Assembly (NCBI GenBank): GCA_013287095.1
Contig: JABDEJ010000002.1
Location: forward strand, 1 to 40,072
DNA from: Bacteroidota bacterium
Lineage (GTDB): Bacteria; Bacteroidota; Bacteroidia; CAILMK01
DNA length: 40,072 nt
Direction of reading: 5' to 3'
The position numbers were made by a program, and so were the translations under genes. Of this stretch, positions 15,643 to 26,400 are shown piece by piece (the stretch's first letter is position 1; each line of letters starts with the position of its first letter). The notes under the pieces are model-generated. The model had not been told where the DNA came from. It made no database searches and saw only the letters and a list, made by a program, of their open reading frames with translations.

Positions 15643-15772
15643 CCGCCATAGCCCTGACCCTAAAGGGAACTATCCGATAGTTCGATTCCGTTTTTCTCAT
15701 TTTGCCCGTCATTCTATAAAAATATCGAAAGAAAGCAATCATAGGTTCCCTTTAGGGTCAGGGCTATGGCGG
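15643..15772. repeat. ~130-bp element with perfect 28-bp terminal inverted repeats, copy A
   Basis: The arm at 15643-15670 begins CCGCCATAGCCCTGACCC and ends TAAAGGGAAC; the arm at 15745-15772 is its exact reverse complement. The 74-base interior has no reading frame of note. A second, diverged copy in inverted orientation is at 34626-34739. There is no transposase, so it is a non-autonomous MITE- or REP-like sequence. It lies between the SCO operon promoter and the 3' end of the T9SS gene. Confidence 0.85.
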
Positions 15773-15802
15773 CGTACTGGTGGCTAAGGCCTAACACAAC
15801 AA

Positions 15803-15825
15803 AGGCGCCCATACCTGAGCGCCTC
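15803..15825 (-). terminator. Weak hairpin downstream of the 1329-residue T9SS gene
   Basis: On the reverse strand, GGCGC and GCGCC form a short GC-rich stem with a 13-base loop, followed by TTTGTTGTG. It begins 33 bases after the stop codon. The stem is short and the T-run imperfect. Confidence 0.45.
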
Positions 15826-15857
15826 TGCTTTAATTCGTAATTCGTAATTCTTAATTT

Positions 15858-18800
15858 TTAATTCTTATTTACCGCCTCACTTACAACACTACCATTGCTG
15901 GAGATTACCTGTAGGTAATATACGCCTGATGGCAGCGTACTCATGTCTATTTGTTTTTGGATCACACCCTTGCCGCTTACCGACTGTGTATAAACGCTTA
16001 CACCACTCATATTTATCATACGAAGCACTGCATTATCATCTGTGGCGCTGGTCCAGTTTACATTCAGGGTATTGCTCGTAGGGTTTGGATACATGGCCAG
16101 TGCCGGCCCCGGATTGCTGAGATCCACAGAGCGGATCATGGAATATTCAAATGCGCCATTGAAATCCACTTGTTTTAGCCTGTAGTAGAGGGTACCTGTT
16201 GGTATTACCCCTTGCAGGTTGTCTATATCCAGGTAGCTGTTGAGTACATTAGATGTACCATGGCCTTGTACCTGGCCGATGCTGGTCCAGTTATTGGCAT
16301 CTGTAGAGCGTTCTATATCAAAGTATGCATTATTTTGCTCTGATGCCGTGCTCCAGTTGAGGTTTACATGCCCATCCTCGTATTGTGCTGCGAAAGTGAG
16401 GAGGGAGACGGGGAGGGCGGAAGCGTCATCACCTGTAGCTATAAAGTTATCCGTTCCTGCTGCGAATGTGGTTGTTGCGTTTGCTCCGGAAGAAAACGAC
16501 CATTGGTTTCCTGCTCCGCCTCCACTAAAACCATTAGAAGTACCTGCGGCAGTAGCTGCAGTTCCTGCTGTAGGTGTAAATGGTACCCACGGATGTGCGG
16601 ATGTTTGATCAATGAGCCTGTAAGACAGATATGTATGGGTACGATCAAAACTCCCCAATTCATCTGTAGTTTGCCCCCATTGGGTTATGGCAGTAAATGT
16701 TTGTGAGGCTACAGGATTCACATCCCAGGTAAGCTTTACGGCATGAGTAAGCACATTGCCTCCGTTGTTGTCAACAAGGCTGGAAGAAACCCTTACTGAT
16801 GTTTGTGTTGCAGCTCCACTTCCAGTCAACTGAATAGGGGCATAATCGTCTCCAACTGGGAAAAAATAACCGGTAGAATTATCTACAGGCTGGATGAGGT
16901 ATCCTCCGCTAAACCCATCATTTTGTATTACATAACCATGAGAGCCGTCATACGCATTGGTGATCTTGAATCTGTCAACAGTAATGTTTGCAGTAAATAC
17001 ATTTCCCGTGGGTGGTGAAACTGAATATTGTCCAACGTGGCTGGCGCCTGAAGCCAAAGTAAGGTTATGGGTACCAATAACAATATTCCCGCTGGCAAAA
17101 TCAAGATTATCGTTAATGGTTACGTCCCCACCTAGCAATACATTGCCACCGCTTTCGGTATTATCAATATAAACATCAAAAAAAGTAAACTTGTCACAGT
17201 TTTGGGTAGTGTGACTAACCTGGTTACCTAAAAATGCAACAACACCGCCACCACTCCGGCCAGACCCCTGATTGATCACAAAGTTGCCACTCGGGTTTGT
17301 AACATCGCCATAAAGGGCCAATAATTCGTTCGCGGCGGTGCCTGCATTTCCCAGGTTGAGGACACTGCCTGTACCGCCGCCACCGGTAAGCAGGTCATCT
17401 ACTTCAACGCTATTTACCCCCACCGTAAGTGTCGTGGCGGCTACGCCATCTCCAACTGTCATATTATCAAAAGTTATTTGAGTACCGCTGGTATTCAGAG
17501 CCTGGGCACCGTTGGTTTTAAACACAACGGTAGAATTTGTACCCTGCGTAAAGCCATGAAGGGTCCAATCTCCCACAACATCCACAGTAGGGCTGCCACC
17601 ACCACCGGCGGCACAATCCAGGGTGCCTGAGCCACTGATGCCGCCGCTTGTAATATTTAAAGTATTTGAGCCATTTGTGATTAAGGTTCCATTGGCGTCG
17701 ATTTCAACGGCAGCGCTAGAAGTAAGTGCGCCACCCATATATACTGCCGCTGGATGTGCACCACTACCTGTATTAATCGTCATTCCTCCTGTTGAGGTGC
17801 CCGTTCCCAGGTTTACAGTTAGACTGGATCCTGATCCGGCAACTGTAAGATGGGTAACGGTCATCGGAATGACACTTTGTGTTATTAGGGTACCTCCATC
17901 AAAATTTACAGATGCTGCCGTAAAATTGAAAGTCCCTCCCGGATTTGTTACGCTCCCGGCAATATTTATAGTACCGGCTCCTGTTACACCGCCAGACCCA
18001 TCATGCAAAATGACATTGCCAAAGTTGACTGAAGTATTGATATTCTGCGAGGTGCCATCAAAATTCTCTGTTGAAGTTGCAAGGGAATAAGTAAAATTTG
18101 AATATTGAGTAGTAAAATCATCAGAATTCCCTGTAGCATTTACGTTTAGAGTGCCGGTACCAGTTATTGTTCCTGAATGCGCGCCATCTATATTAATGGA
18201 TGAATTAAGAGGAGTAAATGAGGATGATGCGCCTACGGTAAAGGTAGCGCCTACGGTGATACTTACTTCTGCTGTTACGCCTGAAGCATTTTCGATATCA
18301 AGGCCACCAAAAGTTTCAGCAGTATATATAAACTGGGGATGCCCCCCGGTGGCGGCATATTTGAACGTAAGATTTGTAAGAGTTAGCCCGCCTATGTATT
18401 GGTTCTTAAGATTATCGGTGTGGCCATCGTTCGTTATATCCATAACATCCACTATTCCGAAACCGCTTCCAGGACCGGTTAAGGTGCCACTAAGGGTATT
18501 CCCATTGCTCACGATCAGTTCCGCACCGGCAAGTACTGTTGTACCCGTAGTGGGCGCTTCGCTTACCGAAAATGTAACAGGGTGGGTGGTATTTGCAATT
18601 ATAAAATTAGCAGGGTTAAATATTGATGTGAGTTGCTGGGGGCCGGTTGTCCCTGCATATTCTATAGTGAGACCGGGGTCTATATTGGGAGAACCAGCAG
18701 TATTGGAAGTATATTGTGTTGTCAAGTTATCTACTACAGATGTGACGTCAGTCACTACAATAGTTCCCGTACCTATTAAATGTCCCCCAAATGTACTGCC

Positions 18801-19847
18801 TGCCGCCACTATAAAAATTGAACCTGTTGCTATGGTCACATTGGGTGTTTGACCATTAGAAAATGTGACAGCTCCTCCGCTGGTCGTATTGATGAGAAAA
18901 GCTGTGGGTGCCGCAGAGGATGTTAAAAACTGGTTCGCGTTTCCAATAAAATTCATTGTCAGGCCACCAAGGGTTACAGGGTTAAGCTTATTACTTCCAG
19001 TTTGAATATATTGTGAAGCAAAATCATCTGTTCCTCCCGTCTGGGTAATATCAATAGTCCCAGTCCCGGTCAAAGAACCTCCTCCGGCATTACCGCTTAC
19101 GGAACTTGTGGAACCTGGATATAATTCCCCGTTTACTGTAAGAGCACCATTTACACTAATCCCGTTTGTACAGATTAATTTTGATCCGATATCAACAAAA
19201 ACTTTGTCCAATATATAATAGCTAATGGTCTGGTTGCCTGAACCGTTATATTCGATTGTTGAGCCACCGGAAGCGTCATGAAGATAATGGGGATTAAGAT
19301 TTGTAACAGATAGATTACCGGCTAATTGTATTAACTGATGGTCTCCACAAAGGTATAAATAACCAGCTCCGGTTACGTTGCCGCCAATAACAAGGTCAGG
19401 TGTCCCACCTCCGAAACCTCCACCTTGAGTACCAATAGCAGCGTCGAGATACCCTCCACTGGCAATGGTCACATCTCCAGTAACTGTCAGTTGACTTGAC
19501 CCATCATTGTAAAGGGTAGCCCCACCATCAATTGTTAAACTTGCAATTGTATAAGGAGCATCCCAATATCCGTCACCTCCTGAACCAGTCGTGTTTGGAG
19601 GAACAGAACTACCAGTATTAAATATTTCAACATCATCCATTGGACCAGGTAGAGCACCGGTTGACATCCCCGCTTCAGCATCATACCAATCTCCTGCTGT
19701 TGACCATGGATCTTGAAAACTAGGGGTAATCCCCCCTGGACCTCCCCATTGAAAATGATCCGCCTTCGCCTTATTATTCACCAACATAAAAGCCATCACC
19801 AGCATGAGGATACCAAGTGACCTGAGTAAAAGTTTGTTCGTTTTCAT
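15858..19847 (-). CDS. 1329-residue T9SS-secreted surface protein with ~100-residue internal repeats
   Basis: The N-terminal signal peptide (residues 1-29, ending NNKAKA) and the C-terminal type A sorting domain (about 1248-1329: MYPNPTSNTLNVNW, then MSTLPSGVYYLQV) show export through the Sec and type IX systems and cell-surface anchoring or release. Before the sorting domain comes LLTFAAQYEDGHVNLNWSTA (about 1150-1240), a linker common in T9SS cargo. The rest is Gly/Thr/Ser/Asn-rich with beta-helix-like short strands. Residues about 262-640 hold four degenerate ~100-residue units starting GTGT(I/L)-x-V and containing D(D/N)(F/L)-x-x-QY. No enzyme motif is visible; an adhesin or matrix role is inferred. 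The ATG at 19847 lies about 150 bases after a good promoter. Confidence 0.9.
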   Translation of the reverse strand: MKTNKLLLRSLGILMLVMAFMLVNNKAKADHFQWGGPGGITPSFQDPWSTAGDWYDAEAGMSTGALPGPMDDVEIFNTGSSVPPNTTGSGGDGYWDAPYTIASLTIDGGATLYNDGSSQLTVTGDVTIASGGYLDAAIGTQGGGFGGGTPDLVIGGNVTGAGYLYLCGDHQLIQLAGNLSVTNLNPHYLHDASGGSTIEYNGSGNQTISYYILDKVFVDIGSKLICTNGISVNGALTVNGELYPGSTSSVSGNAGGGSLTGTGTIDITQTGGTDDFASQYIQTGSNKLNPVTLGGLTMNFIGNANQFLTSSAAPTAFLINTTSGGAVTFSNGQTPNVTIATGSIFIVAAGSTFGGHLIGTGTIVVTDVTSVVDNLTTQYTSNTAGSPNIDPGLTIEYAGTTGPQQLTSIFNPANFIIANTTHPVTFSVSEAPTTGTTVLAGAELIVSNGNTLSGTLTGPGSGFGIVDVMDITNDGHTDNLKNQYIGGLTLTNLTFKYAATGGHPQFIYTAETFGGLDIENASGVTAEVSITVGATFTVGASSSFTPLNSSINIDGAHSGTITGTGTLNVNATGNSDDFTTQYSNFTYSLATSTENFDGTSQNINTSVNFGNVILHDGSGGVTGAGTINIAGSVTNPGGTFNFTAASVNFDGGTLITQSVIPMTVTHLTVAGSGSSLTVNLGTGTSTGGMTINTGSGAHPAAVYMGGALTSSAAVEIDANGTLITNGSNTLNITSGGISGSGTLDCAAGGGGSPTVDVVGDWTLHGFTQGTNSTVVFKTNGAQALNTSGTQITFDNMTVGDGVAATTLTVGVNSVEVDDLLTGGGGTGSVLNLGNAGTAANELLALYGDVTNPSGNFVINQGSGRSGGGVVAFLGNQVSHTTQNCDKFTFFDVYIDNTESGGNVLLGGDVTINDNLDFASGNIVIGTHNLTLASGASHVGQYSVSPPTGNVFTANITVDRFKITNAYDGSHGYVIQNDGFSGGYLIQPVDNSTGYFFPVGDDYAPIQLTGSGAATQTSVRVSSSLVDNNGGNVLTHAVKLTWDVNPVASQTFTAITQWGQTTDELGSFDRTHTYLSYRLIDQTSAHPWVPFTPTAGTAATAAGTSNGFSGGGAGNQWSFSSGANATTTFAAGTDNFIATGDDASALPVSLLTFAAQYEDGHVNLNWSTASEQNNAYFDIERSTDANNWTSIGQVQGHGTSNVLNSYLDIDNLQGVIPTGTLYYRLKQVDFNGAFEYSMIRSVDLSNPGPALAMYPNPTSNTLNVNWTSATDDNAVLRMINMSGVSVYTQSVSGKGVIQKQIDMSTLPSGVYYLQVISSNGSVVSEAVNKN

Positions 19848-19991
19848 CTCGATAGTTTTTTTGTAATTAGGTTTTCTTCTTTCCGAGGTTTTTCAAAATT
19901 CCACCGCATATTTAAGCTGTAACCATATAAATATTAACACAATACGCCTATATAGTGCTTAAACAGATATTCTATAAATTCTAAACCGTCT

Positions 19992-20021
19992 CAAAAATAG
20001 TAATTTTTTGAATTGGCCAAA
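19992..20021 (-). promoter_or_regulatory. Bacteroidota-type promoter for the 1329-residue T9SS gene
   Basis: On the reverse strand TTTG (20021-20018), an 18-base spacer and TATTTTTG (19999-19992) match the -33/-7 consensus TTTG ... TAnnTTTG. It would give a 5' leader of roughly 135-140 bases. This is the only full two-box match noted in the window. Confidence 0.6.
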
Positions 20022-20142
20022 CGAAATTTATGTTATTTTATGATAAAAGTCATTGGAAAGAAGCGCAGAATCACGGATTGAACCGATGAAAGAGAACACT
20101 GATTATAATGATTGTCGCGCCCGAACAAAATCCTACGAAGCG

Positions 20143-20186
20143 CGTCATCCTATTTTTGCAAAGTCTTTTGCAAAAATAGGATGACG
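20143..20186. repeat. Perfect 20-bp hairpin of the CGTCATCCTAT family, copy 1
   Basis: The left arm CGTCATCCTATTTTTGCAAA (20143-20162), loop gtct, and right arm (20167-20186) are perfect complements. It is followed by GTTTTTTT, so on the plus strand it also looks like a terminator. A diverged copy with one compensatory base-pair change is at 35243-35285. Confidence 0.85.
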
Positions 20187-20302
20187 GTTTTTTTGAACGT
20201 TTACTTGTACAAAAAAATGCATTGTCTTTAAAAATCATGTTTTATCACAAAAATCATGTAAATCACAGTTCAGACAAAAGGCCGATGGGCAATGGCGAAA
20301 CA

Positions 20303-20333
20303 AAGTTGGCAACTTTTGGAAAGTTGTCAACTT
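20303..20333. repeat. Paired palindrome AAGTTGnCAACTT, copy 3
   Basis: AAGTTGGCAACTT and AAGTTGTCAACTT are separated by 5 bases (ttgga). It stands next to a terminator hairpin, as copy 1 does at 1711-1782. Confidence 0.8.
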
Positions 20334-20337
20334 AAAT

Positions 20338-20371
20338 AAAAAAGCCCGGATGCTTTCGCAACCGGGCTTTT
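20338..20371 (-). terminator. Rho-independent terminator of the 3361-residue T9SS gene
   Basis: On the reverse strand AAAAGCCCGG, a 12-base loop and CCGGGCTTTT form a 10-bp stem followed by further T residues (TTATTT). It starts 51 bases after the stop codon of the giant gene. Confidence 0.8.
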
Positions 20372-20374
20372 ATC

Positions 20375-20423
20375 AACCTCACCCCCTGCCCCCTCTCCTC
20401 AAGGAGAGGGATGGGGTGAGGTT
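20375..20423. repeat. 49-bp CTCTCC-tcaa-GGAGAG palindrome overlapping the giant gene's stop codon
   Basis: Outer arms AACCTCACCCC and GGGGTGAGGTT and inner arms CCCTCTCC and GGAGAGGG are perfect. The right end overlaps the TAA (20424-20422) of the giant gene. The family is common between Bacteroidota genes; a translated relative is at 9602-9631. Confidence 0.8.
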
Positions 20424-23400
20424 AGTTTTTCAAAAGATCAATCTTACGTACCTGTACGCTGTTTCCGCTGATGATGCGTACCATATAGATACCACTCATG
20501 TAAGCAGATCCATCGAAGGTAAAGCTGTATGGCATGCCTGAACTTACATTGCCTTCAAATACGGTGCTGATAATCCTGCCTTCCATAGATACCACATCCA
20601 CTTTTACCTGCTCATCCTGTACAAAGTTGATACGGATATTGGTAATGGTATTGAAAGGATTAGGATAGATGCTGATATCATCAGATTGGTCTGCCAGGTT
20701 ATCGCCTGATCCGCAGTCGCCGAATTGATAGTTGCCGCTCTTGATATCATTGTTAGCATCGCATTTGTTAATGGTAGTCTTGCTCCATTGTTTCTTGCTG
20801 CTGTTATAGTAGCATATACTGCATTTGTTGTTGTAGTCATTGTTATTGTTGTCATAGCAATGTACATCGCGAACAAATACGTTACATGTTTCAGGTGCTG
20901 ACTGGCAACCGTTTGTAGTTACAGTACAGTTATATGTCGTGTTCTGTGAAGGATTCACTGAACATGATGCCGATTTGGATACACAGCTTGAACCATTGCA
21001 CCAGTTGAAAGATCCGTTTTTCTGATCGCATGATGCAGAAATGGTTGGGCAATTGTCATAACCATAGTTATAGCTCTGGTCGCCGCATACGGTCAACTTA
21101 GGCGTTGGGTTCACTGTTACCGTTACACCGGCTGAAGTTTTGCTGCAGCCACCTGCGTTGGTTACCGTAACATAGTATGTACCTGAAGTGGTCACGGTAA
21201 TGGTTGCTGAATTAGATCCGCAGCCAAGTATCGGGCCATTCTGGTTGCTCCAGCTATAAGTGTAGCCACAGCCTGTCAGGCTTGAACTCAGTTTTACGGA
21301 ACCACCGTTACAGAATGTAGTAGGGCCTGATGCTGTAATAGTAGGCGTAGATGTAAAGCTGCTTACTGAAACTGACATACTTGATGTGGCTTTGCAACCA
21401 TTAGAGTTAGATACTGTCAGGTAATAAGTGGTGTTTACTGTTGGAGATACAACCGGGTTAGCCGATGCAGAGGTAAACCCTACAGGACTGCTTGTCCATG
21501 CGAAGGTAAGACCTGTAGTGCTGCAGCTTGAACCTATAGTGGTTGATGAACCAGAACAGATAGCTTTGTTTCCACCTGCATTGGCGGTAGGAGCTGCTAT
21601 CACAATTACATTTACACTTGTTGTTTCAGCACAGGTACCATTGGTAGCTATCAGGAAATAATTGGTGGTAGCAGATGGTTTCACGGTTACACTTGGGCCC
21701 GTACCAGCCAGGTCATCCCTGTCCCAATCCATTTTTTCCTGTGGCATTGAATTGATATACCAGGTATAGCTATGCCCTGAAACTGATGTGGTGCTTAAAG
21801 TAGCTGATCCACCTGCACAGATCGTTTGGTCTGAACCGGCAGTTTCTGTTGGAGATGCTTTTACCGTAACAGTAACTGATGATGTAGCTGAGCAGGTACC
21901 ATTGCTTACTGTAAGTGTATAGGTAGTTGTAGTAGCTGCTGTTACCGTTGGGTTCAATGCAGTTGAGGTAAACCCTGCAGGATTGCTTGTCCATGAGTAA
22001 GTGAAGCTGGTATTGCTGGTATTTTTAGAGCAACCTGATGCTGCACCAAGCGTTACCGTTGTACCTGCACATACGTTTTGGTTTGAACCTGCATTTGCCG
22101 TTGGCGCTGCAAGTACTGTAATGCTTACACTTGTTGTTTCAGCACAGGTACCATTGGTTGCTATTAAGAAATATTGCGTAGTGGCAGATGGTTTTACTTT
22201 TACACTTGCACCGGTTCCTACCAGGTCATCACTGTTATAGTCAGGCGTACCGTTTGGCTCGTCATTAATGTACCATGTGTAAGAATCTCCTGTTACAGCT
22301 GTAGTGCTCAGGGTAGCATAAGTTCCGCCACAGATAGTCTGGTTAGCGCCTGCAGTTTCTGTTGGCACTGCTTTCAGTGTTACTGTAGTTCCCAATGAAG
22401 TAGCAGTGGTGTTGCCGTTGGTAACGGTAACATAATAAGTACCTGCAGCAGTGGCAACATAACTGGATGAAGTAGCGCCTGTTATTTTTGTTGTTCCGTT
22501 ATACCATTGGTATTTTGTTCCGCTTTGGCAACCTGATCCGCTGGTGCTAAGAGTTACAGAACCGCCTGGGCAGAAAGTAGTGGGCCCGTTTGGTGTTACC
22601 TTAGGCAGATTTGTCGGATTAACTGTGATCGTTACGGTGTTTGTAACAGAACATCCGTTGGCGTTCTTTTCAGTTAATGTATAAGTGGTAGTCACTGTTG
22701 GGTTCACTGTTGGGTTAGCCACAGCAGATGTAAAGCCTGACGGGCTGCTGGTCCATGCATAAATATCACCGCTTACTGCAGGGGCTCCAATCGTTGCCGA
22801 GCTACCTGAATTAATGGTCTGGTTGCTGCCTGCATTGTTACCCGGGGTAGGATATACTACAGCCGTTCCGGTTGCAGTGGCCGTACAGCCCATGTTTGAT
22901 GTTACTGTTTCAGTTACATTAAAGGTACCTGTTGCACCATAAGTATAAGTAGTTGGTGTTCCTGAACCAACTCCGTTAGCCCAGCCAAAGGTCCATTCAT
23001 TATCTGTTATGTTGCCACCTGATACGCTGCTTCCATCGGTAAATGTAAATGTATTGCCATTAACATTGTAACACTGTGGTGCAGAAACCGTGAATTTGGC
23101 AGTAGGCAGTGGGTTAACACTTACTGCAATGGTATTTGAACTTACAGATGAACCGATAGTGGATACCACATAGTATGAACCGGCAGCAGTTGCTGTGTAA
23201 GAAGATCCGGTTGCGCCGCTTATTTTGGTGCTTCCATTATACCATTGGTAATTGGTTTCTGATGCAGCGCAGGTAAGAACTGTAGAACCACCTGCACAGA
23301 AATTATTAGTACCAGTGATAACAGGAGTTGGAACGTCTTCTGCAGTGATGGCATAAGAATAAGATCCATTTCCATTTTTCAGGTCGCTATTGCTGATGGT

Positions 23401-26400
23401 CACCGTAGCTGGATATGCGCCTGCAGATGATGCTGTGAAATAAACCGTAAAAGTAGCAGTACCACCGTTGGCAGGAACGCTGAACGGATAAGAAAGTGCG
23501 CCTACAGAGTAGTTCGTGCCGTTGGTTCCGCCGGTAGTGATGCCACTAACAGTTAATGGTGCAGTACCATTATTAAAAATGGTATATGTTTCACTGGCTG
23601 CGCCGGTGTTTACACCAAAATCAGTGGCGTTTGAAGCAGAAGGCGTCCCTGATCCGTTTGCAATGTTGGTGTTATTGCCTTGCACGTTAATGGCAGGAAG
23701 AATGTACTCTGCTGCTATTGCAAAGGTATAAGGCTTATTGTTCGGATCATTGTTTACCAAAGTTACCGTAGCGTTATAAGTTCCTGCTGCAGCAGCATTG
23801 AAATCTACCGTAAAGTTGGCAGAACTGTTTGCAGCGATGGTATAAGAACCTGCAGATGCGGCATCTAATGTAAAATTGCTGCTGCTGAACCCGATTGATG
23901 ATACTACAAGTGGTGCATTGCCATTGTTGTATATGGTATATGTTTCCGTTTCGCTACCGGTAGTGGTCGGGCCAAAATCAGTATTGTTTGATGTAGAAGC
24001 AGATGTTGATTTATTTGCAATATCATCATTGCTAAGGTCCTGAACGTCCATGGCAGGCAGGATATAATTTGCAGTGATGGCATAATTATAAGAACCTTCA
24101 TCAGGATCATTGCTGGTTACAACCACGTAGGTGCTGTAAGGGCCGGCTGTGGATGCGGTGAAGTTCACATTAAATGTGGCGGAACCGTTTGCAGCAATAG
24201 TATAAGCGCCTGCAGACGATGCACTCAATTTAAAGTTTGAAGCATTACCTCCACTGAATGAAATACCTGATACATAAAGAGGTGAAGTGCCTGTATTGTA
24301 TATGGTATATTGCTCAGTGGCCGTACCTGTGGTGGTGCTTCCGAAATCAGTATTGTTATTAGGAGAAACCGTTGTTGAACCGTCAGGTATGTCATTGCTG
24401 GTACTTATAGCATTGAGGCCCTGAATGTCAATATTCGGGAAATCAACGGTCACCGTTACCGTACTTGGTGTTCCAACACAACCTGCCGCTGATGTTTCAG
24501 TTACCGTATAGGTGGTTGTTGAAGCCGGGCTTACCGATGGGGTTGCAAGCGTAGATGAGAATCCATCTGAACCTGTCCATGTATAAGTATTGCCACTTGG
24601 GTCACCGGTGCTTAAGGTTGAAGGATTGCCCAATACGATCGTAGCTGGAGTAGCCGTTGCATTTGGCGCTGGTAATGGGTTTATTGTCATGGTAGTAGAG
24701 CCCGAAGGATTGCTTGAGCAACCTGCGCCACTTGTTTCTTTTAAGGAAACCAGGGTGTAGGTTGTAGTTGCAGTACCGGAAGGTATAATGTTTACACCAC
24801 CCGGATGTGTGCCTGTAATGGTTTGGTCGCTATTACCATCATAATAAACCAGGCTCCAGGAGGCATTACCTGTGTTTTCAACATCTATGCCAATTGCCGG
24901 CACAGGTTGGCCTGCACAAACTGATGTACCACCTGAAATAGTTGCCGTAGGCAGAGGGTTCACAGTAACGAGTGTGCCGGTTGAATAACCACTGATAACA
25001 GGATTGCCTCCATAAGCATTTACAAAATAGTATCCTGAAGCATTGGCGGTATATGATATAGATGTAGCGCCGCTGATTGCAGTTGCCAGGGCCAGATTGC
25101 TGCTGGAACCAAAATACCATTGGTAGTTGGCATTTGCATTGGCACCATAATTAGTTGCATCAAGTATTACAGAACCACCCTGACATAAACTGGTAGTAGT
25201 TTCAGGGGTTATAACTGGCAATGCTACAACACCGATCTGTACACTATTCGAAGCGCTGCAGCCTGCAGGCGTTTTTTCTGTTAAAGTATAGGTAGTTTGG
25301 GTAGTTGGCGTAACAGTAATCTCTGAACTGGTGGAAATTACTGAACTTCCATCGCTCCAGGAATAAGTATCGCTGCCCACTGCAGTTGTGCCGATAGTTA
25401 CAGATGTGCCTGCAAATACGCCATGGCTATTGCCTGCATAAGCAGCAGGTATAGGATTCACGGTAATTGTAGCGCCGCCTGAAACTGAAGTCGGGCAACC
25501 GGATGATACTGTCAATGAAACAGGTACAAATACCTGGGTAGTGGTGATGTTATTGTATGAACCAACGCCCACACCGTTGCCGGAGCCTGTCTGGGTTTGT
25601 TGTACACCGTTTTGGGTATAATGGAATGTATAGGATACACCTTGTCCTGCTAAGATAGTCATGCTTATAACACCGGTGCCACTGCCACATAAAGAACCAC
25701 CGCCGCCAATGACTGCGGTAGCATTAGGGTTGATTACAAAATTGATGCTATTTGAAAACGCATTCCTGTTTCCGTTTGTCGTAGAGGCAGAATAGTTGCC
25801 GGCTACTGTAGCGGTATAAGTAGAGCCTGTAGCGCCGCTGATAGGGCTGCCATTGAGGTACCATTGAACATTCGGGCCATCGGTGCTTGCCGTCAATACG
25901 CTGCTGCCACCTACGCACACAGAAGAATTGCCGCTTATGGATATGGTAAGTGGGTTTACTGTCACTGTGACCGTAGTAGTGGCAGAGCAGCTTGCTGGAG
26001 TTGTTTCAGTTACCGTGTAAGTAAAGGTTGATACAGCGGTACTCATTGATACCGGCTGCGCCGTAGGGTTGCTCGAATTGGGATTGAAAATATTCGAGCC
26101 GCTCCATGAGTACATATCGCTGGTATTGTTTGATGCACTGCCAAGGTTCACATTGCTTCCCACCACAATAGTGGCATTGTTTACAATCGTTACAGGAAGC
26201 GGGTTTACTGTTACAGAACCTGTTACAGTGGCTGAAGGACAACCCTGGTCTGAGGTTACTGACAGGGTTACAGGGTAAGTACCTGCGCTGTTTGAGGTAA
26301 AACCTGGGTTTTGAGCGGTTGAGCTAAATTGACCATTGTTATATCCCCAAGACCATTTGGTAACGCTGCCAGAAGATACGGTGCTTGCATCTGTAAAGTT

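Larger units (their letters stand above)
19848..20421. other. Repeat-filled spacer between the two T9SS genes
   Basis: The 574 bases contain no supported gene. Besides the promoter at 19992-20021 they hold a patchwork of repeat families. AGAATCACGGATTGAACCG (from 20068) and its usual companion AAAATCATGTAAATCACAG (20250-20268) flank a perfect 20-bp hairpin (20143-20186). Then come paired palindrome copy 3 (20303-20333), a terminator (20338-20371) and the CTCTCC/GGAGAG palindrome (20375-20423). Confidence 0.7.

Noticed and set aside
17623..18852. Long forward frames (155 and 233 codons) within the 1329-residue gene
   Set aside because: They are antisense shadows of a Gly/Thr/Val-rich reverse-strand gene; they are hydrophobic, proline-rich and lack start context.
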